9,713 nucleotides of DNA from an uncultured Lachnospiraceae bacterium (GCA_902766655.1 CACXEL010000025.1:1-9713), one strand, 5' to 3'. Positions 1 through 7,185 are shown, counted from the stretch's first letter. Numbers and translations are program-made. Notes: generated by a model from the letters alone, not told the origin.

Positions 1-1914
1 CGCTCTGTTTTTATCCTCTCCTTTTTCGTGTGCCTTGTTATCATTTTACTGCATCCGGACTTCGGCCGGATGCCAGGCCGCATTCTGAACGCGCTGTATC
101 TGATCGGCGCGCCGGTTTACGTTTACCTCACGATGGAGCTGGTAACGACGGTTCCCGTCCGGCAGGCCACCCGCATCCAGAAGGCCTTCGGATACTCCAT
201 CACCGACTACAGATACCTCCTGCTGAACCTTCTCATCATCGCTCTGGTCATGGCCGTCTTTATTCTGCTGACCAACAGCATCCGGGTGGGCAGTGAGCTT
301 GCAGCTCTCCTCCTCGTGACCTTTGCGGTCGTAAACCTTTATGTTGTCGACTTCCGCGGATCGGCGATCACAGCGGCGGACCTGGCGGTCGTCTCCACAG
401 CCCTGGACGTCGCCGGCGGCTACACGCCCAGAATGTACGTCCGCGTCTTCCAGGCCATTATGAACCTGCTGATTCTCTTTGTGGTCGCGGGAAGGCTCCG
501 GCACACGCAGATCAGCAGGCGTTTCAGGACCTACCTCCTCAATCTCCTTGGCGTCGTTGCCGCATTCATGGCCCTCGTTTTCATCATCTTTTCAGGTTTT
601 CTGACCGTTTACATCGCGCGGGTCAGCTACTTCAACACCATGCGCTACGGCTATCGCAATTACGGCACAGCGCTGACCTTCAGCCGGACCATCTCTGATG
701 CCTTCCCCACCAAGCCTGAGGGTTACAGCGTCGGCACGATCGAAGCCCTTGCCGGCCGTTACAGATCCGATGCGGCAGAAGCCGCCACCGGTGTCAGCGA
801 GAAAAGCCCCAACATTATCGTCATAGTCAACGAGGCTTTCTCGGACCTCCATGAGCTCGGCGAATTCGACACCACCGAAAATGAGCTCTCTTTCTTCGAC
901 AGTCTTACCGAGAACTGCATCAGCGGTATCAGCTATGCTTCCGTTCTGGGCGGCCGCACCGCCAACACGGAGTTCGAGGTCCTGACCGGCCACTCCATGG
1001 CCAATCTTCCCTACGGCACGGTCCCATTCCAGCTCTACATCAAGAACGATCTGCCGTCCCTCGTCACCCTCATGGGCCAGGAAGACTACGCCGGTCTCTT
1101 CGCCTTCCACCCTTGTGCCAAGAAAAATTACAACCGGATCAACGCTTACCCTTATCTGGGCTTCGAGACCTTCTACGACGACCAGGAAGTCCCTCTGCCG
1201 CAGGAAGATGTCCGTACCTTCTACTCTGACCAGGGCTGCTATGACAACCTCCTGTCTCTCTGCGACACGATCAGAGATGCCACGGACCAGCCGATCTTTG
1301 CCTACAACATGACGATGCAGAACCACTCTCCCTACGATAAAGAATACGATAATTTCACCGCAGACATACATGCCGTGGGCCTCAAAGCTTCCTATGCGGA
1401 CGTCGATCAGTATCTGAGCCTCATCAAAATATCCGACGAGGCCCTCCGTGACCTGATTGAAGAGCTTTCAGCCCTGGACGAGCCGACCGTGATCCTCTTT
1501 GTCGGCGACCACCAGCCCAGCCTCTCCCCCGCCTTCTACGACGATGTGATCGACACCTCCAGCGCAGACCCCGCCAGGGATATGATCCAGTATCGGGTCC
1601 CCTTCAAGATCTGGGCCAACTATGATATCGAGGAGCAGACCGGCATCGTGACCAGCATGAACTATCTCCAGCTCTATCTCCTGGATGCCTGCAAGGCCCC
1701 CAGAACAGGTTACCAGCAGTTCCTGACCACGCTCCGGGAGCAAGTCCCCGTCATCACCGGAAACGGCTATATCGGGGCCGACGGGAACTTCTATCAGACC
1801 TCCGACACGGAATCTCCCTATTACAGTTACATCCGTGACTACGGCTTCCTCCAGTACAACGCCATGTTCGATATCGGCAACCGGCTGGACAGCTTCTTTA
1901 CCTACGCCGAATAA
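1..1914 (+). CDS. LTA synthase family protein (LtaS/MdoB-type phosphoglycerol transferase), 5' end cut off
   Basis: The frame is open from base 1, so the true start lies to the left; the GTG at 28 sits inside a membrane segment and is unlikely to be the start. About five to six hydrophobic segments fill the first 640 bases, followed by an extracytoplasmic sulfatase-fold domain (about 800-1720). Visible active-site elements are VNEAF with the metal-binding Glu at 832-834, GGRTANTEF with the presumed catalytic Thr at 958-960, MQNHSPY with His at 1324-1326, and GDHQP with metal-binding Asp-His at 1507-1512. These match LtaS Glu, Thr, His and Asp/His positions. Enzymes of this family move phosphoglycerol from phosphatidylglycerol onto teichoic acid or another glycan outside the membrane. 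The catalytic set looks intact. Which polymer it makes cannot be told from sequence, since no glycolipid or teichoic acid gene is adjacent. It ends in TAA, 74 bases before a terminator. Confidence 0.9.
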   Translation, partial: RSVFILSFFVCLVIILLHPDFGRMPGRILNALYLIGAPVYVYLTMELVTTVPVRQATRIQKAFGYSITDYRYLLLNLLIIALVMAVFILLTNSIRVGSELAALLLVTFAVVNLYVVDFRGSAITAADLAVVSTALDVAGGYTPRMYVRVFQAIMNLLILFVVAGRLRHTQISRRFRTYLLNLLGVVAAFMALVFIIFSGFLTVYIARVSYFNTMRYGYRNYGTALTFSRTISDAFPTKPEGYSVGTIEALAGRYRSDAAEAATGVSEKSPNIIVIVNEAFSDLHELGEFDTTENELSFFDSLTENCISGISYASVLGGRTANTEFEVLTGHSMANLPYGTVPFQLYIKNDLPSLVTLMGQEDYAGLFAFHPCAKKNYNRINAYPYLGFETFYDDQEVPLPQEDVRTFYSDQGCYDNLLSLCDTIRDATDQPIFAYNMTMQNHSPYDKEYDNFTADIHAVGLKASYADVDQYLSLIKISDEALRDLIEELSALDEPTVILFVGDHQPSLSPAFYDDVIDTSSADPARDMIQYRVPFKIWANYDIEEQTGIVTSMNYLQLYLLDACKAPRTGYQQFLTTLREQVPVITGNGYIGADGNFYQTSDTESPYYSYIRDYGFLQYNAMFDIGNRLDSFFTYAE

Positions 1915-1988
1915 GGACCTGTCCGCTTCGCTCCTGCGACGGTCTCCCGTCCCTAAGGATATCCATAGACGCTACCCATAGCAAAAAG

Positions 1989-2018
1989 AGCCTGCTGCCA
2001 CTCGGCAGCAGGCTTTTC
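1989..2018. terminator. Bidirectional intrinsic terminator between convergent genes
   Basis: An 11-bp perfect stem (AGCCTGCTGCC, loop ACTC, GGCAGCAGGCT) is flanked by TTTT on the + side and by AAAAA at 1983-1987, which reads as CTTTTT on the - strand. It lies 74 bases after the + strand sulfatase-fold gene and 22 bases after the stop of the last importer gene, so it can end both transcripts. Seen directly; function inferred from the canonical form. Confidence 0.9.
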
Positions 2019-2036
2019 GTTTGGTCAGATATGGTC

Positions 2037-3023
2037 TTATCTGGATCCCTTGTCGTAGGGGATACCCTCGGCCTTGGGGGCCTGGGACTTCTTGGATGTG
2101 AAGATCAGGACCACCATGGTCACGATGTAGGGAAGCATCTGATAGAGCGACGACTTGTCCTTCAGACCCTCGAGCTTCGGCAGGAAGGGTATGGATGAGT
2201 TGTAGGCCGCCACGACCTTGAAGAGGGCGAAGAAGACCGCGGAGCCCAGGATCTGGACCGGCTTCCAGTTACCGAAGATCATAACGGCCAGGGCCAGGAA
2301 GCCGTAGCCGCCGACCGAGGAGTTGAAGCCGGAGCCGACCGCGATGGTGTAGGCGATGCCTCCGATGCCGCCCAGGAAGCCGGAAATGAGGACACCCGCA
2401 TACCGCATCCTGTAGACGTTGATACCGACAGAGTCTGCCGCCTGGGGATGTTCACCGCAGGCCCTGAGCCGGAGGCCGAACCTGGTCTTGTACATGACTA
2501 TCGTCGCGATGATGAAAAGGACGATGGCGACGGGCGTCGTCAGGTAGAAGTACTTGAAGAGCAGGGCGTTCAGGAACTTGCTTTCCATCTGGATGCCCAG
2601 GGATTCCTTGGTGATGCGGATCCAGCTGGGGATCTGGATGGTGGTCTGGCCCTGGCCCTGGATAGCCCAGGTCATGACGACCGCGAAGGCCGGGGCGAAG
2701 ATATTGAGGGCCGTGCCACCGATCGTCTGGTCTGCCCTCAGGTTGATGGCCGCGAAGGCCAGGAAGACGGAGAAGGCCATACCGGAAATACCGGCAATAC
2801 AGATGGCCAGCAGCATGGCCAGCTGGGGATGGGCCGGACCGAAGCCGCTCTTGTCAAAGGCAGACAGAGCGAAGCAGGCACAGAGGGCGCCTATGACCAT
2901 GATACCTTCCAGGGCGATGTTGATGACGCCGGAATGCTCGGAGTAGGAGCCGCCCAGGGCGACCAGAAGAAGCGGTACCGAGAATACGATGGTGAGCGAG
3001 ATGACATTCGCAAGGATGATCAT
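2037..3023 (-). CDS. ABC importer permease 2, nucleoside/BMP type (nupQ-like)
   Basis: A 328-residue multi-spanning membrane protein of the branched-chain amino acid/ribose-type permease superfamily (BPD_transp_2), the smaller permease of BMP-linked nucleoside importers. Family hallmarks are GVINIALEG at residues 32-40 and RFGLRLRACGEHPQAADSVGI at 181-201. The second is the cytoplasmic loop thought to contact the ATPase, followed by the conserved SGFLGGIGG helix. Length and membrane pattern are normal. The ATG overlaps the stop of permease 1 by 4 bp (ATGA) and has AGGAGGTG a few bases upstream, so translation is coupled. It is the last gene of the operon, with a terminator 22 bases beyond the stop. 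Substrate is inferred as purine or other nucleosides from operon order; sugar-type relatives share the fold. Confidence 0.92.
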   Translation of the reverse strand: MIILANVISLTIVFSVPLLLVALGGSYSEHSGVINIALEGIMVIGALCACFALSAFDKSGFGPAHPQLAMLLAICIAGISGMAFSVFLAFAAINLRADQTIGGTALNIFAPAFAVVMTWAIQGQGQTTIQIPSWIRITKESLGIQMESKFLNALLFKYFYLTTPVAIVLFIIATIVMYKTRFGLRLRACGEHPQAADSVGINVYRMRYAGVLISGFLGGIGGIAYTIAVGSGFNSSVGGYGFLALAVMIFGNWKPVQILGSAVFFALFKVVAAYNSSIPFLPKLEGLKDKSSLYQMLPYIVTMVVLIFTSKKSQAPKAEGIPYDKGSR

Positions 3024-4126
3024 GCTTTCACCTCCTTGTTCCTTTTGCCGGCCAGGACCTTGCCGATGACGCCCCTCATGAGGAGGGCGAAGGCAGCCAG
3101 GTAAATGATGACAGCCGTGATGATCTCCGTGGACTCAGAGGAGAAGTTGGGCTGCATGGCCGCGCCGCCGACATTGATGTAGCTGATGAAGAGGGAGCTG
3201 AAGATGGTCCCCAGAGGGTTGGAGTTCGCAAGCAGGGCGACGGGGATGCCGTTGAAGCCCATGCTGAGAATGGATTTCTCCAGAACGTACTGGATCGTGC
3301 CGGCCAGATAGTAGAGGCCGCCGCCAAGACCGGAAAGCGCACCCGCGATGATCATGGAGAAGACGATATTGCGGTTGGCATTGATGCCGGCGTAGATGGC
3401 TGCATCCTTGGACAGGCCGCAGGCCTTGAGCTCGTAGCCGAACGTGGTCTTCTCGAGAATGAACCACACGATGATGGCCACCACGACTGCAATAAAGAAG
3501 CTGATGTTGACCCAGCTGGAGTTGCCGAAGAGCTTGTCCAGGCCGCCCTTGGGAATGATAGCCGCCTTGTTGGCGACGGCCAGAGCCGCCGTGCGGTCCG
3601 AGTTGGAAGCGCCCCAGGCGGAAGCCAGCATGAGGGGCATGTTGGCAAGGACCAGGTTGACCAGGAACATGGCGATCCAGTTGAACATGATGGCGGTGAT
3701 GACTTCATTTACGTTGAAGAGAGCCTTGAAGAGACCCGGGAAGATGCCCCAGAGGCCGCCGCCGATCATGGCCAGAAGCAGGCAGACATACCAGGGAAGC
3801 TGCAGGAAGATGGCTCCGTAGAGGGCCAGGAAGGCACCCATGGTGTACTGGCCGGAGGCACCGATGTTGAAGAGGCCGGTCTTGAAGGCAAAGCCGACGG
3901 AGAGGCCGCAGCACATGAGCGGAGCAGCCTGATAGAGGACCTTGCCGAACTTGTCGAGGTTGGAGAAGCCTGTGCCCAGCATGGCGCCCATGCCTTCCGC
4001 AGCCGCAGAAGGCTTCAGAATGAGCAGGAGCAGGAAGCCGATGGCCAGACCGATGACAATGGAGAGGAGCGACGCCAGGATGCTGATCAGCGTGGCGTTC
4101 TCCGCTAGCGGTTTTTTCTTGTTCAT
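3020..4126 (-). CDS. ABC importer permease 1, nucleoside/BMP type (nupP-like)
   Basis: A 368-residue integral membrane protein with about nine to ten hydrophobic segments. It is the larger partner of the permease heterodimer in BMP-dependent importers. A hydrophobic N-terminal helix (13-37) is followed by an extracellular loop, then GLFNIGASGQ (84-93), a family signature, and the coupling-loop motif FGYELKACGLSKDAAIYAGI (229-248), leading into the AGALSGLGGG helix. The C-terminus is basic and cytoplasmic. Its ATG overlaps the ATPase stop by 4 bp (ATGA), with GGAGG about 8 bases upstream, and its own stop overlaps the next permease in the same way. Equal expression of both permeases is therefore expected. 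No truncation or frameshift is seen. Closest described relatives are NupP of Bacillus and the RnsC/NupB proteins of streptococci and lactococci; substrate is not provable here. Confidence 0.92.
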   Translation of the reverse strand: MNKKKPLAENATLISILASLLSIVIGLAIGFLLLLILKPSAAAEGMGAMLGTGFSNLDKFGKVLYQAAPLMCCGLSVGFAFKTGLFNIGASGQYTMGAFLALYGAIFLQLPWYVCLLLAMIGGGLWGIFPGLFKALFNVNEVITAIMFNWIAMFLVNLVLANMPLMLASAWGASNSDRTAALAVANKAAIIPKGGLDKLFGNSSWVNISFFIAVVVAIIVWFILEKTTFGYELKACGLSKDAAIYAGINANRNIVFSMIIAGALSGLGGGLYYLAGTIQYVLEKSILSMGFNGIPVALLANSNPLGTIFSSLFISYINVGGAAMQPNFSSESTEIITAVIIYLAAFALLMRGVIGKVLAGKRNKEVKA

Positions 4127-5664
4127 GCAGTGACCTCCTTCCCCTGGCGGCTGGCGCCGGCCATGTAAAGACCGAGCTCCTGAACATTTGTCTTCTTGGG
4201 ATCGAACTCGCCGACGATCTCGCCCTCGTACATGACCAGGATCCGGTCGGAGAGGTTCATGACTTCATCCAGCTCCAGGGATACAAGAAGGACCGCGCGG
4301 CCCTTGTCCCGCTCCTCCACCAGCTGGCGGTGGATGTACTCGATGGCACCGACGTCCAGTCCACGGGTCGGCTGGACAGCGACGAGTAGCTGCGGATTCT
4401 TGTCGATCTCGCGGGCGATGATGGCCTTCTGCTGGTTGCCGCCGGACATGGCGCGGGCGATGGTGATGGGACCCTGGCCTGACCGGACGTCGAACTTCTC
4501 GATCAGCCTCTCGGCGTACTTCCGGACCGCATCCTTTTTGATGACGCCGTGATTGGAGAATTCAGGCTCCCAGTAGCGCTGGAGGACCAGGTTCTTCTCC
4601 AGGGTATAGTCGAGGACGAGGCCATGCTTGTGCCGGTCCTCGGGGATGTGGCTCATGCCGCCCTTGGAGCGGTCGCGAATGCGGGCATTCGTGATGTCCT
4701 TACCGCAGAGGGTCACGGAGCCGCCGGTCATTTTGGCGAGACCTGTGAGGCCGTAGACCAGTTCGGTCTGGCCATTGCCCTCGATACCGGCCACGCAGAC
4801 GATCTCGCCCCCGTGGACGTCGAAGCTGACGCCCTTGACCGCATCGTTGTTATGTCTCCTGCTGGGGACCCTGACGTCCTTCACAGAGAGGATGGTTTCA
4901 CCCAGCTTGACCGGCTTTTTGTCGACCTTGAACTGGACGTCGCGGCCGACCATCATGCGGGAAAGGTCTTCTTTGGTGCAATTCGCTATGTCCACGGTGC
5001 CCATGTAAGCGCCCTTGCGGAGGACCGTGCAGCGGTCGGAGACCGCCATGATCTCTGCCAGCTTGTGGGTGATGAAGAGGATGCTCTTGCCCTCCTTCTT
5101 GAAGCCCTTCATGATTTCCATGAGCTCATCGATTTCCTGGGGTGTCAGGACGGCCGTCGGCTCGTCGAAAATGAGGATCTCATTGTCGCGGTAGAGCATC
5201 TTGAGGATCTCGACCCTCTGCTGCATGCCGACAGAAATATCGCTGACCAGGGCATCCGGATCGACCCTGAGCCCGTACTTCTCGGACAGAGCCATGACCT
5301 TCTTCCTGGCCTGATCGTACTGGAGGATGCCGTTCTTCGTATCCTCAACGCCCAGGATAATGTTGTCCAGGACGGTGAAGCACTCCACCAGCTTGAAGTG
5401 CTGGTGGACCATGCCGATGCCCAGCCGGTTGGCATCGTTGGGGTCCTTGATCTGGACCTCCTTGCCGTCCTTCTTGATGATGCCTTCCTCAGCCTGGTAG
5501 AGACCGAAAAGGACGCTCATCAGCGTACTCTTGCCGGCTCCGTTTTCACCGAGCAGAGCGTGGATCTCCCCTCGGCGCAGCTGGAGCGTGATGTTGTCAT
5601 TTGCCTTGATGCCGGGGAATATCTTTGTGATATTCAGCATCTCGATGACATAATCTTCAGCCAA
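4123..5664 (-). CDS. ABC importer double ATP-binding protein (nupO-like, COG3845 type)
   Basis: A 513-residue tandem ATPase that powers the two permeases from the cytoplasmic face. Domain 1 has Walker A GENGAGKST (39-47), Q-loop Gln88, signature SVGMQ (144-148), Walker B ILIFDEPT with catalytic Glu168, and switch His200. Domain 2 (from about 257) has a degenerate Walker A, GIEGNGQTE (293-301), an intact signature MSGGNQQK (406-413) and VAVQPTRG (428-435) in place of Walker B DEPT. Loss of the second catalytic Glu is normal for this family, so one hydrolysing site is expected. The chosen start is TTG at 5662-5664, because GAAGGGGTGA sits 6 bases upstream; the first in-frame ATG (codon 9, 5638-5640) lacks such a site and would trim the first beta strand. 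An internal promoter precedes it (5795-5803), and it overlaps permease 1 by 4 bp. Confidence 0.94.
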   Translation of the reverse strand: MAEDYVIEMLNITKIFPGIKANDNITLQLRRGEIHALLGENGAGKSTLMSVLFGLYQAEEGIIKKDGKEVQIKDPNDANRLGIGMVHQHFKLVECFTVLDNIILGVEDTKNGILQYDQARKKVMALSEKYGLRVDPDALVSDISVGMQQRVEILKMLYRDNEILIFDEPTAVLTPQEIDELMEIMKGFKKEGKSILFITHKLAEIMAVSDRCTVLRKGAYMGTVDIANCTKEDLSRMMVGRDVQFKVDKKPVKLGETILSVKDVRVPSRRHNNDAVKGVSFDVHGGEIVCVAGIEGNGQTELVYGLTGLAKMTGGSVTLCGKDITNARIRDRSKGGMSHIPEDRHKHGLVLDYTLEKNLVLQRYWEPEFSNHGVIKKDAVRKYAERLIEKFDVRSGQGPITIARAMSGGNQQKAIIAREIDKNPQLLVAVQPTRGLDVGAIEYIHRQLVEERDKGRAVLLVSLELDEVMNLSDRILVMYEGEIVGEFDPKKTNVQELGLYMAGASRQGKEVTA

Positions 5665-5794
5665 TACTTATCACCCCTTCTCTACTTATTGTATGCGGGA
5701 AATGACGACCCTCCCCGCACCGACGAACGCCCTGGCCGGTCTTGCGGCCGCACCACAGGCAGTACCCGCCATTTCTGATGCTCCGATACATTTT
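5665..5794 (-). other. GC-rich leader of the ATPase-permease transcript
   Basis: About 120 transcribed bases lie between the internal promoter and the ATPase start. The stretch is GC-rich with several short self-complementary pieces, such as GCGGCCGC and GGCC-N8-GGCC, and a possible GCGGG/CCCGC outer pairing. It does not match a riboswitch class I can recognise. A 44-codon frame crossing it (5657-5791) is discussed as a finding; I do not call it a gene. Confidence 0.35.
5671..5680 (-). promoter_or_regulatory. Ribosome binding site that supports a TTG start for the ATPase
   Basis: On the - strand GAAGGGGTGA (close to the ideal AAGGAGGTGA, with a G-U wobble) stands 6 bases before TTG at 5662-5664. 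This is better placed than anything upstream of the in-frame ATG at codon 9. Confidence 0.7.
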
Positions 5795-5803
5795 ATTATA
5801 TCA
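5795..5803 (-). promoter_or_regulatory. Internal extended -10 promoter ahead of the ATPase and permease genes
   Basis: The - strand reads TGATATAAT, a perfect -10 hexamer with the TG extension. No good -35 lies 16-18 bases upstream (ATAGCG at 17), which is tolerated by extended -10 promoters. Transcription would start near 5788, giving a leader of about 120 bases before the TTG of the ATPase. The box directly abuts the U-tract of the terminator that ends the lipoprotein transcript. Seen directly; activity is inferred. Confidence 0.6.
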
Positions 5804-5804
5804 T

Positions 5805-5837
5805 AAAAAGACGCCCGCGCTATACGCGTGGACGCCT
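5805..5837 (-). terminator. Intrinsic terminator after the lipoprotein gene, inside the importer operon
   Basis: On the - strand a 12-position stem (AGGCGTCCACGC pairing with GCGCGGGCGTCT) has two G-U pairs and one A-C mismatch around a 5-base loop, followed by CTTTTTAT. It begins 73 bases after the lipoprotein stop. The imperfect stem and short U-tract suggest partial read-through, giving more lipoprotein mRNA than permease mRNA. Confidence 0.75.
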
Positions 5838-5910
5838 TTGTTTCAAAATTTTTCGGATGCCAGTCAATTATCACACAGTTCAGCCACATGGCCGGAACTT
5901 CTTCGGACAA

Positions 5911-7071
5911 TTACTCCTGATAATCCACAGTGATGGCGGTGACAGCCGGTGTCACAGCGGTGTCGAAGCTGTTGTCGACGACCAGAGATCCGTCGACCAG
6001 GGATGCGAACATGGCATCATAGTCAGCCTGGCTGAAGGTGTTGAACTTGGAGGTCTCCATCGGCAGGCCGACGCAGTCTTCCTCAGCACCCAGTGTGGTC
6101 TCCTTGCCGGCATAGGCCTCGGAGAACTTCCAGTCGTTGTTCAGGGCGTCGGTCAGAGCCACGTTGACGGAGTTGGCAAGAGCCTTCATAGCCGAGGTGA
6201 CAACGCAGGGATCCAGGTTGGACTGGTCGACGTCGACACCGATCATCTTGCCATCGTTGGCCTGAGCAGCAGCGACGCAGGAGTTGCAGATGGATCCGCC
6301 GCAGGCGAAGACGATCTCTGTGCCTTCGGAATACCAGCTGTCCATCTTGGCCTTGATATCGTCAGTAGCGACGAAGGAGCCGGAGTACCAGTACTTGACG
6401 TGAACGTCGGTGGCGCCGATCTCCTGAGCAGCCGCCTCAGCGCCCTGCACGAAACCGTAGCCGTAGCGGATAACGGCCGGGACAGCCATGCCGCCCAGGA
6501 AGCCGAGCTCCTTGTAGCCGTCCTTGACAGCCGCGAAGCCTGCCAGATAACCGGCCTGCTCTTCCTTGTAGGTGATGAGGGCGGTGTTGGAAGCCGGGTT
6601 GGCAAGATCGCCGGTGGATACATCGAGAGCCAGGAACTGGACATTCGGGTACTTGGTCTGGGCCTCACCCAGAGCCTCGCCGAAGAGATAGCCGGCCATG
6701 ACGACGACCTTGGCGCCGTCGTTGACAGCGTTGTCCATCTGCTCAACACGGCCCGCGGTGGAGTCCTCGGACGGACGATAGTAGTTGGCGTTCAGACCGT
6801 TGGCTGCGCAGAAGTCCTGAACACCCTGCCAGGTGTACTGGTTGAAGGACTGGTCATCGATGTTGCCTACGTCAGTGACGAAAGCTACGTCAGTCTTGCC
6901 GCCGGTGGGGGCAGCAGCCTCAGTAGTCTCGGTGGCCGCAGCCGGCTCAGCAGTCTCTTCCTTGGCTGCTCCTGAGGAGACAGCCTCAGCCTTCTCGGCT
7001 GCGCTGCTGCCGCATGCTGCCATGGAAACGCACATTACGCCAGCCAGAAGCAATGCTACTAACTTTTTCAT
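5911..7071 (-). CDS. BMP/PnrA-family nucleoside-binding lipoprotein of the ABC importer (nupN-like)
   Basis: A 386-residue substrate-binding lipoprotein, the first gene of the importer operon. The N-terminus MKKLVALLLAGVMCVSMAAC is a lipoprotein signal with the modified Cys at 20 (Met at -3 is slightly unusual). An Ala/Glu/Thr-rich flexible linker follows to about residue 58. The BMP domain then shows FVTDVGNIDDQSFNQ (64-78), VVVMAGYLF (122-130), KEEQAGYLAGFAA (169-181), ACGGSIC (256-262) and IGVDVDQ (277-283), in family order and spacing. In the studied PnrA proteins, equivalent Asp and aromatic residues hold the purine nucleoside. Three Cys (257, 262, 265) lie in the segment normally reading AGG-x-G. 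The start is clear, with AAAGGAGG 8 bases upstream. Its own promoter lies at 7130-7158 and its own terminator at 5805-5837. The ligand is probably a nucleoside; autoinducer or sugar ligands cannot be excluded. Confidence 0.94.
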   Translation of the reverse strand: MKKLVALLLAGVMCVSMAACGSSAAEKAEAVSSGAAKEETAEPAAATETTEAAAPTGGKTDVAFVTDVGNIDDQSFNQYTWQGVQDFCAANGLNANYYRPSEDSTAGRVEQMDNAVNDGAKVVVMAGYLFGEALGEAQTKYPNVQFLALDVSTGDLANPASNTALITYKEEQAGYLAGFAAVKDGYKELGFLGGMAVPAVIRYGYGFVQGAEAAAQEIGATDVHVKYWYSGSFVATDDIKAKMDSWYSEGTEIVFACGGSICNSCVAAAQANDGKMIGVDVDQSNLDPCVVTSAMKALANSVNVALTDALNNDWKFSEAYAGKETTLGAEEDCVGLPMETSKFNTFSQADYDAMFASLVDGSLVVDNSFDTAVTPAVTAITVDYQE

Positions 7072-7081
7072 TTCATTTCCT

Positions 7082-7120
7082 CCTTTAATAAAGGTACAGA
7101 TAGTTTTGGGCTTTCAGCCC
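7082..7120 (-). promoter_or_regulatory. Two small hairpins in the lipoprotein leader, one touching the ribosome binding site
   Basis: The - strand leader of about 50 bases carries GGGCT-GAA-AGCCC (7108-7120) and CCTTT-ATT-AAAGG (7082-7094). The right arm of the second is the first half of the AAAGGAGG ribosome binding site. They may only stabilise the mRNA end or mildly tune translation. No riboswitch consensus is seen. Confidence 0.4.
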
Positions 7121-7129
7121 TTAGTCGTC

Positions 7130-7158
7130 ATTATAGTTGATATTTGTCAGATTTTAAA
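7130..7158 (-). promoter_or_regulatory. Main promoter of the nucleoside importer operon
   Basis: On the - strand TTTAAA (-35, 4 of 6, 7153-7158) is followed after 17 bases by a perfect TATAAT (-10, 7130-7135). The start would be near 7123, about 50 bases before the lipoprotein ATG. The flank upstream is AT-rich and holds a dyad that could act as an UP element or operator. Confidence 0.7.
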
Positions 7159-7169
7159 GTGTGCAGACC

Positions 7170-7185
7170 AATTTTATGGAAAATT
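7170..7185. promoter_or_regulatory. CodY-box-like inverted repeat upstream of the importer promoter
   Basis: The sequence AATTTT-ATGG-AAAATT has perfect 6-base arms and is centred near -55 of the predicted start. The Bacillus/Lactococcus CodY consensus is AATTTTCWGAAAATT; this site has the right arms but one extra central base. In B. subtilis the homologous nupNOPQ operon is CodY-controlled, which makes the match more credible. An AT-rich UP element is the main alternative. Confidence 0.4.

Noticed and set aside
592..1371. 259-codon - strand open frame inside the LTA-synthase-family gene
   Set aside because: Antisense to the catalytic domain, whose active-site motifs are all intact; Val/Glu/Gly-rich without domain features.
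1938..1951. GACGG-TCTC-CCGTC hairpin after the LTA-synthase-family gene
   Set aside because: Short stem with no U-tract; the strong terminator at 1989-2014 explains transcript ending.
4336..4385. Loss of the Walker B glutamate in ATPase domain 2 as inactivation
   Set aside because: The QPTRG form and the GIEGNGQTE P-loop are standard for the second domain of this tandem ATPase family.
4549..5778. 409-codon + strand open frame antisense to the ATPase gene
   Set aside because: It mirrors a gene with complete ATPase motifs. Its translation is rich in Asp, Glu, Leu and Val without a known domain, as expected from antisense frames in GC-rich coding DNA, and no ribosome binding site precedes it.
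5862..5867. TTGACT on the - strand as a -35 box
   Set aside because: It matches 5 of 6, but GAAACA stands 17 bases downstream, so there is no -10, and it lies about 60 bases from the TATAAT box at 5795.
5857..6975. 372-codon + strand open frame antisense to the binding-protein gene
   Set aside because: Shadow of the BMP-family gene; Val/Gly/Asp/Ser-rich with no recognisable motif, signal or ribosome binding site.
7072..7123. PreQ1-I or purine riboswitch in the importer leader
   Set aside because: The leader is only about 50 bases, the hairpin loop is three bases, and neither the preQ1 tail pairing nor the three-way junction of a purine aptamer can be formed.
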